From assembly GCA_013399855.1 (NCBI GenBank), contig VXAY01006938.1, forward strand, positions 410,528 through 474,527: a DNA stretch of 64,000 nt. Direction: 5' to 3'. The notes beneath the pieces were generated by a model. It made no database searches. It was given only the letters and a program-made list of their open reading frames with translations, and had not been told where the DNA came from. This DNA is from Oxyruncus cristatus (lineage: Eukaryota; Chordata; Aves; Passeriformes; Cotingidae). This document shows, in pieces, positions 1-10,800 of this stretch; position 1 is the first letter of the stretch, and every line of letters begins with the position of its first letter. The position numbers and the translations under genes were made by a program.

Positions 1-929
1 ACTACTAAGAGAACACTAACACTGGAAAGGTTTCAGAACATAAACAAACCCCCACTGAGATCAAGACAGCTCATACCTCACTATCTTTGCAGGCATAGGG
101 TCCTCTTCCACCCTACAGACTTAAAACGAGACTGAATCAGCAGGAAGATGCTGGCGAGCTCTTTGTGCCCACGCTCTTTATGTGGTTTCAGAGCATCCTG
201 TATCTAACATTACTGCTGCCTTGTATGCTGCACAGAGTCTTACACAGTTAGCCCATGAACAAATTATGAAAGATTTCACAAGGTTTTCTACAATCCTTCC
301 TGCAAATTCTAATAAACTGTGAAAATGCAAGTTCCTGCAATTATCCTGCAAACATCTCACAGACGACACTGTCTTCAAAATTTTTCTCAAAGTGGAAAAC
401 CATGCTTAAAAAATTTCAGGAACGCTGTCTTCCCCAAGTTGCAGACAGACAGATTACACAGCATCCACCCAGAACCAGAGACAGGCAAAGAACACTTCTC
501 AGCTCAGTAACAGGAAGTTCCCGTTCTTCAAGAGCAAGTCTCATCACAGCATTTCACAACCAAGAACCTTTGCCAGATGAAATTTTACCACCAGTTCCTC
601 TTTTTGTCCCTAAAGTGGCTAAGACATTGGAGTTCACCCATTAGGTATCCTGAAGCCTCTGCATCAGGATTGGCACTTTTTAGTGGCAGTTTATGGCACT
701 TTTTAACATCCCAAGACAGTTTGGCAAGAAATGGTTTAGCTTCTCCCTCTCCCAAGCCCCAACCCCCAGGATTATAAGGAGCTTCCAAAACATCACGCTG
801 GGAGAAGCAGCAAGTACTCAAGAGCAGATGGGTGGGTTACAAGGCAAGTGAAAAATTGGCTGTCATGTTCAAAGTTAGTAACTAATGATTCCACACCTAG
901 CTGGCAGCCAGTTGAGTTGCATTCAATGA

Positions 930-1535
930 AACTTGATATGGTTTACTTTCTTCATCAACGCCTTGGATAATGGGACAGGCTGCACCTTCAGTAAGGCTGT
1001 GGATGATGGGAGATAACTGAGGGCAACTGATGCATTAAACAGAAGGGCTGCCTTTCAAAAGGATCTCAAAAGACTTGACATGGCTTGACACAAATCTCCT
1101 GATGTTCAATGAAGACAAATGCAATGTCTTACACCTGGTAGGAATATAACCCCATACGTCAAGAGAAGCCAGGGACCAATTGTCTAGGTGGCAACCCAAC
1201 AGAAAGAACTTGGGGATCCTGATGGACAGGCTGAACAAGAGGCAACAATGCATCCTTGCACCGACAAACTTACCACAGAGGGGATCATGGGAAAAGATAC
1301 ATTTACTCTAATCAGGAATTTTGTGCCCACATCCAGTTTCGCTCCTCCATCTGAGATATCAACACATATGCGAGTCCCTGGAAGGGCTACGAAGACAGTT
1401 AGAGAGCTGGAGCATACAAGATGTGGAGAAAGACTAAGAAAACTGGGCTCATTCAGTCTTCAGAGAAAAGGTTTAGGAGGAAACCTAACAGCAGTCTTCC
1501 ATTCCTGCACAGTTAGTTCAACAGCTATGTTAGAC
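930..1535 (+). mobile_element. CR1 LINE fragment (end of reverse transcriptase ORF)
   Basis: The plus strand reads like the C-terminal part of a CR1 ORF2. It begins near 'ttcatcaacgccttggataa', continues through the segment that in intact CR1 encodes the conserved aspartates and 'KCNVLHL', and ends near 1500 in the GLFSLQRKG-type motif ('agtcttcagagaaaaggttt'). It has internal stops and frameshifts, so it is old and dead. It also explains the long plus-strand open frame ending at 1730. The borders are approximate. Confidence 0.8.
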
Positions 1536-2974
1536 TGCATTTACTACCTACCTACTCCTACCTTTCTCTTTTGGACATTACCTTTAAAAAACCACAAGGG
1601 TTACACTGAACAAGAACTAATCACACTGGATGAGAGGAAAACTCCACATTTGGTCCAAGACAGTGGTCTAAACCAAGTGGTTAGTGAAGAATTCAAGAAA
1701 GGATATGTATACAATGGTTCTTCCCTGTAACACTCTCAGCCCCTGCTAATCTGTGCTCAGGGACCTTCTGCAAGAAAAGGGACTTCATTTTTCATAGTGA
1801 CCTTGGATAGGTTTTTTGTGTATCACTTTGTCCAACGCTATTGTAATTCCACAAACATGTAGTAACCACAATGCTCTGTAGCCAGGAGCTCTACATTTTA
1901 CTATTTCTCAGTTACTTCTTTTGATGCCCTCAGCTCTTGTACTAGAACAATCAATTCCCAGTTTACATTTTTCACATGTCCAGAATTTTACAAACCTCTC
2001 ACTCTCTTACCTCCCCATTCCAAATCATCCCCATCATCTTTTTAAGATTGAATACTGCTTCGGATGCATAAACCATTCCACACCTCAAGTTTCTAGTTCT
2101 GGTACATTCTTTTTGCAATGGAAATATCGAAATTGCACACATGCAGGCATTGAAATGGACTTATATTATTAGCTGGGTTTCTGACAACTTCTCTAGCAAG
2201 TGCTTATACGGTAAGAATTGAGCAATTAGCTGGTATTTCATATTCCTAGCACAACTTCAAGACCTCATTCTGGCCTTATGAGTCAGTTCAGACCCCAGTA
2301 CACCAGACTCCAACTCTGCTAAATTCTTATGAGTACTCCAAGTTAATTAAGTGCATGCATTCTCACATTCTCCCAATAACTGCTTCTACATAGGAAAACT
2401 GAAGTAGAACAGACTAGATTCATGCATGCTTAATTTATATTTAAAAGTGAAACTATTCTTTAGAGAAGTTGGCAAAACTGAAAGACCTTGTATGTTTAAA
2501 ACACTTATTTGCAGCCTAAGGATATCTGAATATGGTGACCACGTAGGTTTAACTTTAGTTCTTTCACTAGAAGGGAACATTCAGAAAAGTTAACAAATTT
2601 GGCCTTGCCAGGCTCCCTCTATAGACAATGGAACCAGGTTCCTCCACAAGTTCAGAGTAAGGACTTTTCCTTTCTCTATATTGCATGGAGAGGGAATCTA
2701 AGATTATTTGTTGAAAAATGCCGATCTTGTTATATGAAAGTTACAGAAAACCAAACAGGAAAAATCCATTATTACAAAAAGTCTATCGAGCAGTGTCACA
2801 TGTCATCATTTGCATCACAACATAAATCTAGGATCCAGAAGACAGGTCTACTAGAGTCTACCACAGTATTTCTCCACAAAAACTACAGTGCCTTCTTGCA
2901 CTCCAGTTAAACATTCCAGTCTTCACTGCCATCTTCCCAGCTTCCTACTTCCCCACTGTTATCCATCATAGTTC

Positions 2975-3199
2975 TCAGTCCCATCCTTTACAGTCCCAGC
3001 TCTTCACTTCACTAAGGAGTTTTTCAAGTCTCTGTAGCCTGTTGCCCAGCCAACAGAGTTTACCCAACTGTTCTCCTACAGCTGCCAAATGCTCAGATGA
3101 GATCCTGATTGCTTCACACTCAGTCAGGTCAGAGAAGTGCAGGCGATCAAACAGTTTTCCCTCAACAAACTGTACAGGGCACTGAAGAACTGCCAACAA
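2975..3199 (-). other. Unrecognised 74-codon open frame inside BIRC6 intron 1
   Basis: The minus-strand open frame has coding-like composition and a leucine-rich, probably helical second half ('EHLAAVGEQLGKL' then 'RLQRLEKLLSEV'), which would suit a coiled coil. An in-frame TAG lies two codons upstream of the first TTG of the frame, and the frame ends at a TGA. AG dinucleotides near 3180-3195 could serve as acceptors, but no convincing exon structure is visible. I do not recognise the protein. It could be the remnant of a transposable-element ORF1, an exapted exon or a chance frame. Confidence 0.25.
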
Positions 3200-6100
3200 A
3201 CTCTACGCCATACAAGCCTTCATTAGCTAGCACTTGAGACTGGATACGTTTTCTCTACTGCTACCGATTTTCAAGACTACTTAACTGATAAGCAAATTCC
3301 CCCCTAAGTTACACATTAAAAAAGTTATCAATACTCACTGAACTGCCCTAGCAAATACCTCAAAAAAATTTTAAACGTAACAGTTTACATTCATGTGACA
3401 GATGACTTATTATTTCTATAATTTTACACTTTTAAACTTATGCTAAACAACGTTTATTGTGTATCATTCTTTTCCACGGAGCGCTCTTTCCCCAACAAGC
3501 ACATGAATCTTCAAAATAAGTGTTTTGCAGCCTTCCTATCTACTTTTTCACTAGCAGTGTACACTGGGTCCTTACCAAATCTTGATACTCTTCCCAAAGA
3601 CAAAGCAGCAAAGGAATTGGGCCAATACACAATCCAGAAACCAAAAGAAGTTGCAAGTGTTAATATTCATGTGTACTTCACAAATGAAAGAACTGAAGGC
3701 AATAGCTGTTCTTTTTTGAACCCTTCTACTCAGTGACAAGCGGTCGTTGCTATTAAGAGAGCATTAACTATTTAAAGGACAGCTTTCTAACAGCAGAAAG
3801 CAATACAGTGGCATCATTTAAGAACCATCAGGAAAGTGAACTGATCCACGTGTAAATTTTTTATTTAAAAACAAAAACAAAATGGTGAGCAGCTACTGAT
3901 CTCAGTGAAACAGAAAACATACAACTAGCTATCTCACATGACCTTGGGCAAACTGATACATTCAAAAGTTGTCCAGGAGTCCACATGGTTGTAAGCCCCC
4001 TGTCCAAGACAGACTAAGGAACATTTTTGAAATGCCATACTGCTCGTGGAAAAATAAAAAACCCTTGTAACAGCAAGGATTGGACAGGTTTGTTCAATGA
4101 CTTTAAAGTAACTTGGAAAGAAAACCTAAAATAACAGATCAACAAATCAGAACAACAGATCAAAAAATCAGACACAATCATTATTAAAAGAGAGAATTAA
4201 GGTGACCTTTCAGTCTAGGACAGATTTTTCTTATACTTTGTCTTAAAAAATCCTAGATGTTCTATTTCACTTAAGCTCAAGTTATGAATATCAATGCAAT
4301 AGCAACCGTAAAAATATAAACAATATAACTAAAGACTCAAAAAGTGGTTCTACTGAGCCAGCTAACATTATGGTGGGCTGCCAGAAATGACCAGCTATAG
4401 GACAAGAGAGTGTACTAGATCCAAACCACCGATCACCAGAATGTCCAGAAGAGTAAAAAGGTCAGGGCTTTAAAATATCACTAGGCTGGACACTCAGAAG
4501 CAAAAGTGTTCTCAATGTTTTCATTACTTCCAGTCCAACAGAGATTCACCTGCTTCCTTTCACATTGTTCTAGACTTGAACTATCCATTATCTATCAGAA
4601 TATATTTCTGACAAGTGTCTTCTACATTTTACACAACGCAGTACACAATGTGACTGGGAGTTGAGCTGAAGGATTTATCATACAAGCATACTGAAAGCTG
4701 ACTTGACCAAAGTTGGATCACAATCAGCATTGAGGGTGAAAGTCAGTTTTTTCCTCCGAGAACTCTTCCTATCAATGAGAAATTCCTTAACTACCTGTGA
4801 GATAATTGGGACAGGAAGTCAAAATTCAAATCCCTGACAAAGAGCACAGTATTTCATTTTGGGTCACTAAGAAGCAATTCAAGATTTATCTCCCTGCAGA
4901 AGACCTTAAAAATCCATATGCAGAGGTTTATGAAATTTCTGCTTATCTGATATTAAAGCATTCTGCAAGCTTTAATAATACTACACTACTGTTGCAATCA
5001 TAACCATGAATTCATCAGTCCAGATATGAATGACCTGCCAATAAACGGAAAAAATGTGCTACCATGCCTGGCAACATAACATACGCATGCACTGCTGCCT
5101 GTTGTAACTTCTGAGTCCCTGCAAGAAAAATAGAAACGCAAACATCCCTTTAAAGGCACGTGAAAAGAAAATACATCTACTTTTATCTATTTTAGCTTCT
5201 GCAGAAGATAATCCAGATGTGCTTCAACAGAGCCTGGAAATATCAATTAACAGCACCTTGACAGTCTGGCAAGATGCCTGGCAAGTAAGAAGGGATACCT
5301 GACATACTCTGATTAAGCTACCAGGCAAATGGAGCTCACAGCAGTTTAGAATCGTTCCTGGTATAAAACACTGAACTCACATATAACAATTCTCCTATTC
5401 TGTTTTCAAAGTGCTTTAAGGTTCCTCACAAATGAACTTAAGATCATATAAATCAATGGAATGATCTCTGAGAAGTACTTCACCCAGACTAGCAGTCATC
5501 CGAGTACACTCAAATGCCAGGTGGGCTGCAGCAAATTCCTAGATATTTGACAATATTCCCCATGAGATGAGAAAATAAACAAGGAGAAAATTCTGTAGTA
5601 AGAGCAACAGGCTTCATTATTACTAATTTTCTGTTTCATAACTGAATGAAAGAAAATAACAGACAAGGAGATGAAAAACTCGCCCCAATTTTGATGAATG
5701 AAGGAGACAACTTGAGCAGTATTATCAATGAGTTTCAAACAGTTGAAACTGCTGATGGTGTCTTCAAATAATTCAGGTGTAGAATTGGAGGGCAGAATAT
5801 CCCAACAGTTTCCTCCTAAAGATTATTACAAGAAGTGTAAACTCTGTGACTTCCAAGCTGCAAAAGAAAATCTTTTTGTTTTCCCTTCTGCATCACATGG
5901 AAAAGAATCAAAAAGAATCAAAAAGAAACAGAGCTGGGTATCCCTTGAGAGATTTCCAAGGCACCATAATTTGAAATGAGATAGCTGAAGACAAAAAAGA
6001 CTTCCCAAAAGGGACCTCTGACAGACAGACAATGGTGTTGAACTTGCTGGCACAGGTGAGCCTCCTGGGCTGGGATCTATTTACTTCTAAATTCTTCTGA

Positions 6101-9100
6101 TGGAGAAACAGTAATTGAGGGTCTCTGGTGCTAACGTAACATCTCCGTTTCCCCTGCAGGAACTGGTATGTGTAAAATGACCATGTCTTTCCCTGTACAG
6201 ATTCAGACCTCTGTATTTTGATTCCTGTTAGGGCCTCTACAGTAATTTAGAAGGCCTTAGCTACAAAAAACTGTGCATTTTAGCAAATGAGGCTCTGAAT
6301 TAATTGCTACATCAAATTAATGTAGACAAACTTAAAGAAACATTCAAAATGGTCACTGCTCATGTGACAGTACATTTTAGATTCTGTCCAAGCTTCTCTG
6401 GGAATTACAGAACTCTCCCAGTTCAGGTAGTTCTCTTATTTTGTTTGTAAATAGAAGAGACTGATAAATCAAAAATCTCTATGAACACTAAGAGTCACTT
6501 GAGATTATTCTGGGAAGTTTGTTTAGATTACTTGGGATTTTTTTTGTTTAGCTTTTTTGGTTTGCTGTTTTTGAGGCAGAGGAAAAGGCTCATCCTTAGT
6601 GAGACCTTTAGAGATTGCTCATTTATGCTTTTTGGCTACCAGTGTTCAACTTGAAACTGAAACCACAAAAATATTTAAATGTCTATGAGGGAAAATAAAG
6701 TACTTGACAGACTTGCATGACAGATTCAAAACTAGTCCCGACTAACCACTACTAGCAAACAAACAGAAATGCATAACATCCAGAAATCACAATTCTTTTT
6801 GCACTCCCAGTCTGGCTCTCTGAAATGCACACCACACTTGCAATGGTCTTGATACAATAAAGAGGACAACCTTGTGACAAAGTAAGACAGAACTTAATGT
6901 AAGTGTCACCTGATTTTCCTCCTACTTTTATTCACAACCATGCTCTGGGCTGTTGCAAATGATCACCTGGTTCTCTTGAATAGGTCTACAGGGCTCATAT
7001 AGGGAACAGATTAAATGTGATCACACACTTTCAAGAGATAGATCTGATGAAGATTCAGTATGGGACAATAATAATCATAATCCTCACTGAACTCCTACAG
7101 TTTGGGCTCAGAGGAAGAATCCCTGTATTATCACATACGTTAGACCAGTGATATTCACATCAGAGAATGAAGCACAGAGACCACATCCAAGTTGTCTTTC
7201 GGCTGTGAATGTTTTACGTTGTTCTTTTACACACCAAAGAGCAACCTGCATTTACATTCTAAGGAAGGCAGCCTCCACTGCTCTACCAGATTCAGCATTT
7301 CACAGGTTCAGTCTTTTCACAGAGAATGAGCTTAAAGCATAATACGTATTTCTGAAGTGAACTGTGACTGCACACTAAGGCTTGGTGGTGTTTCTTTTTC
7401 TCCCCTGTCCCATCTTGACAGGGCATTCTTTTCTTTGCTCTGCTTTCTAGAAAGAGAGGCCTGTTACAGTTTGTTTTTCCATGGGTAAAAAGCAACAGCA
7501 TTTTTGTCCAACGTAAATGTTTTGGCAGGGCAAAAGATTTGCAGCCTCAATTACCAAGGAGGACAAGCAGTCTCCCAGGAGAAGCAGTTTTAATTCCTAG
7601 AGACTCTATTTTTAGTTATAGCACCAGAAGTCCCTGAAGCAACAATATCCTTTGACCTGTCATTTATGGCAGGGGAGGGAGCAGCGACAGAGTTGGTCTA
7701 CAGGTCTGAGTATCCAGCTACTACTATCCTGCACTAAAAGAGGTCATGCTGTACAGAGCAGGCAGACATCAGAGAGCATCTGAATTTCCTTTTCCTTCTC
7801 TTCCCATACACAGGCTGTAGAGAGAGAGAACAAGAGTGAATAGCGTTGCTAATAGCCCCAACAGACACCAACTGCTGAGATGGACCAGATTTCTGTCACT
7901 CTGAATCTATAAGAAAATTCAGCTAAAGTTTCTTCAAACTAAACTGAGGTTATAATTTTTTTCCCAGTAATGTAATCATCAGCTCTACTGCACAGATAAA
8001 ATTTGGGTAGATTGCAAGCAATTCTGTTGTTGTATGTGAGGAGGAGTATAATCCATCTTTTACAGCCATGCTGTCAAAGAGAAGACTGACACTAAAGGAA
8101 GTATACACGACTGAACACACGTAACAGAAGCAAAGCAATATGTTATTTTCAAATAGTTACTATTTAGGGGAGAATTGCCATTAGCATTTTGAATACTAAA
8201 GCAAATCCTTTGCAAGGATTTTATCACAGCACTTTGATTTACAGTTAACTTCTGTCTCCTACACAGACAACCAATTACAAAGGAAGTTCTCTATTTATGC
8301 CCCCTTCGTTCCACAACTTAAAAGCAATTATCAAATTCTGACAATACCTTGAAGAAAAGAAATGAAGTTATTAATAAAAAAAGCATGTTAGGAGACAGCG
8401 TGGTAGAAGAAAGGGAATTACAGAAGCAGAGTGATCTGAACCCAAAACAATGCAGGAAACACCACACAAGAACCTCATTTTCCATACAAGCAACTGACAA
8501 TAAAAGCAGCAGGCACCTTCTTAATAATTCCACAAAACCTTCTTTTTAATTGCCCCAAATGCCTAACCTTTACACACAACATACCAACTTAAACTTATAA
8601 AAGGAAATCACCGATTTTTGTCCTGTTCTCTTCAGTTTGACATTACAACATAGTTGCTGGATTTCAGGGTGAAAACATACATATTGCATAGACTATGGCA
8701 TCCCCATACAGTTTCTGGCATTCCTGTACCACGACCAGGCAGCAAACAACCTTTCATCAACACCACTCAAAGCTACATCTTATTAGCGAGACACAACTGT
8801 AAGAACCTGAACATGGAAACAAAAAACTGGTAAGAAGTGTATCTCTCCAAGGGCTGGACTTACAACATGCCGAATAACCCTAACCAGCACCCCATCAACA
8901 TTCGGACAAGTACCACAGTTTAAAAACCATTAATGAACAAGGAACAAAAGCTGTTAATTGCATGTGGATCTTTTTCAACAGAGACAGTTTATCAACAGCT
9001 TAAAAACACTAATGGTCAACACAGAAAGTCTCTTCGTAGTTATGCTAATGTCAGCCTCCACTAAGTCAGTACATAATCATGCCTCCCGAACACAATAGCA

Positions 9101-9538
9101 GGGATGCTATTACTAGCACCAGAGACAGTCACGATACTCAGCAGCCTGAAGAACTATCCAAATCTATATAAAAATGTATCATCAAATAACTATGAGGGAG
9201 TCTGATTTTAAATAATTAAAGACAAATGACACTTTTGAGAAGTAAGCCTTCTTAACAAACCCAGAGTAAGGCTCAATAAATAAATTACTACAGTATCACA
9301 TATCAACTAGAACTAGAACTATGCCTGTCCTGCCTAACATGCTGCTTCCAATCTTTGGAAGGTTCAAGGTTACGTGACCCACAAGAAAACCTGAAGAGCT
9401 AAAATAAAAACACATAGCCTTATACACCATAGCCTTTCATCCCCATTTAGTCTTTTAGTAACTACGCCAACACATTTTACAGAAAAAAACCCACCTCGTA
9501 ACTGTCTACACGAGTATCTCTGCCTAAAAGAGTAGAAC

Positions 9539-9710
9539 ACGGAATCAATTAGGTTGGAAAAGACCTCTGAGATCCCCGAGTCTCAGCCTACGGCCGAACA
9601 CCACCATCTCAACCAGAGCATGGCACCGAGTGCCACGTTCAGCCTTTCCTTAAACACCCCCAGGGACAGAGACTCCACCACCTCCCCGGGCAGAGAAGGC
9701 CGTTCAGGCC
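9539..9710 (-). mobile_element. CR1 LINE 3' end fragment next to BIRC6 exon 1
   Basis: The plus strand shows the reverse complement of a CR1 3' end: 'aggttggaaaagacctctga' followed by the characteristic 'accagagcatggcaccgag' and 'gactccaccacctccc' blocks. The copy is GC-rich and fairly well preserved. It ends about 140 bp from the exon 1 donor of BIRC6, inside intron 1 at the edge of the CpG island. Confidence 0.85.
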
Positions 9711-9788
9711 AGAAAAACAAGGAGGGGCGACAAAGAGCCAGGGGGACTCCCCAACATCAAGGGGCCGNAGGGGGCCGGCCGGCGCGGG

Positions 9789-9801
9789 CCCCCCCCCCCC
9801 C
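9789..9801. repeat. Run of 13 C (G-run on the BIRC6 sense strand)
   Basis: A pure C13 run is flanked by further C blocks. On the transcribed sense (minus) strand this is a G-rich stretch with several G-tracts about 50 bp inside intron 1, and it could form a G-quadruplex. An isolated N at 9768 shows that the assembly struggled here, so the exact run length is unreliable. Confidence 0.7.
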
Positions 9802-9848
9802 GAGGCTCCCCCCGCCCGCCGCGACACCTGTTCCCGGTGCCCGCTCAC

Positions 9849-10001
9849 CGCCGAGCGCGGACGCCTGCAGCGTGGCCCCCGAGGTGCCATCGATGACTTT
9901 GATGGCGCCGCGCGCGGTCACGGCCAGGATGGCGTTGAGCGCCGGGTGGTAGCAGAGGCTGCAGAGCCCGTCGGCGTCGCAGCGCAGGCAGCCGTCCCGC
10001 A
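9849..10001 (-). CDS. BIRC6: BIRC6 (BRUCE/Apollon) coding exon 1, 3' part
   Basis: BIRC6 is a giant (about 4,800-residue) inhibitor-of-apoptosis protein with one BIR domain and a C-terminal UBC domain that acts as an E2/E3 ubiquitin ligase on caspases, SMAC and HTRA2 and on LC3. Only the N-terminal piece is here. The minus strand reads (L)RDGCLRCDADGL, then YHPALNAILAVTARGAIKVIDG, ending in ATLQASALG. This agrees almost residue for residue with vertebrate BIRC6 at the start of its N-terminal beta-propeller. The exon ends in phase 1 at a canonical donor (g|gtgagc, GT at 9848-9847). The start codon and about the first 50 residues fall in the gap 10002-10502. Two residues that are His and Ser in mammals, as I recall them, are Cys here, creating a second CxxC. 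The downstream neighbour is intron 1 and the upstream neighbour is YIPF4 on the same strand, the conserved vertebrate order. Confidence 0.95.
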
Positions 10002-10502
10002 NNNNNNNNNNNNNNNNNNNNNNNNNNNNNNNNNNNNNNNNNNNNNNNNNNNNNNNNNNNNNNNNNNNNNNNNNNNNNNNNNNNNNNNNNNNNNNNNNNN
10101 NNNNNNNNNNNNNNNNNNNNNNNNNNNNNNNNNNNNNNNNNNNNNNNNNNNNNNNNNNNNNNNNNNNNNNNNNNNNNNNNNNNNNNNNNNNNNNNNNNNN
10201 NNNNNNNNNNNNNNNNNNNNNNNNNNNNNNNNNNNNNNNNNNNNNNNNNNNNNNNNNNNNNNNNNNNNNNNNNNNNNNNNNNNNNNNNNNNNNNNNNNNN
10301 NNNNNNNNNNNNNNNNNNNNNNNNNNNNNNNNNNNNNNNNNNNNNNNNNNNNNNNNNNNNNNNNNNNNNNNNNNNNNNNNNNNNNNNNNNNNNNNNNNNN
10401 NNNNNNNNNNNNNNNNNNNNNNNNNNNNNNNNNNNNNNNNNNNNNNNNNNNNNNNNNNNNNNNNNNNNNNNNNNNNNNNNNNNNNNNNNNNNNNNNNNNN
10501 NN
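10002..10502. other. Assembly gap (501 N)
   Basis: The run of N hides the BIRC6 start codon and core promoter. GC-rich sequence on both sides suggests the gap is an unsequenced GC-rich block. The true length may differ from 501. Confidence 0.99.
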
Positions 10503-10800
10503 CGGCTGTCCCAGGGCCCTCGGCTGTTCCGGGCCCTCGCCGCTGCCGTGTCGTTACGGCCTCGGACAAAAGCTGGATCGTAGGCGGGCGAGCGCGTTGG
10601 CTGCCCTGGAGCGGGGATTTGCGTTTCGTACCCCGGCTCCGAGACTGGTTTTGTAGGCGAGCGATGCGAGCCAGCCCCGGTGTGAGCGGCCTCCAGCGCT
10701 GGTACCAAGGGACCGAGCCACAACGCCACGGCTCCCTCCTGGAATGCGCCCGGGAAGGGTGTCCCTGCCCCCGGGTCATTGCACCTGTGACACCATTTTG

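Larger units (their letters stand above)
1..9848 (-). other. BIRC6: BIRC6 intron 1 (partial; donor end)
   Basis: This stretch lies directly downstream, on the minus strand, of the BIRC6 exon 1 donor at 9848-9847 and runs off the left edge. I looked for the next BIRC6 segment, which carries the rest of the N-terminal propeller and the BIR domain, and found no match on the minus strand, so all of it is read as intron 1. It is AT-rich and holds two CR1 fragments (about 930-1535 and 9539-9710). A 74-codon minus-strand open frame at 2975-3199 is listed separately. Nothing else in it is recognisable. Confidence 0.75.
9765..10800 (-). promoter_or_regulatory. BIRC6: BIRC6 CpG island and 5' flank (partly in assembly gap)
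   Basis: GC and CpG density rise sharply from about 9765, stay high through BIRC6 exon 1 and the gap (10002-10502), and continue to about 10790, where the sequence returns to AT-rich DNA. On the minus strand 10503-10790 lies upstream of the exon, so the promoter and 5' UTR are in or next to the gap. No TATA box is apparent, as expected for a housekeeping CpG-island promoter. The transcription start cannot be placed. Confidence 0.7.

Noticed and set aside
150..320. About 60 open codons on plus (ending before TGA near 320) that look protein-like
   Set aside because: No recognisable family, bounded by stops and without splice evidence; expected by chance across six frames of 64 kb.
1188..1730. 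180-codon plus-strand open frame, the longest without N
   Set aside because: It overlaps a dead CR1 fragment, reads it out of the LINE frame for much of its length and has no recognisable domain.
9554..9952. 132-codon plus-strand open frame antisense to BIRC6 exon 1
   Set aside because: It runs through a CR1 fragment, an N and the antisense of a conserved exon, in GC-rich DNA where stops are rare.
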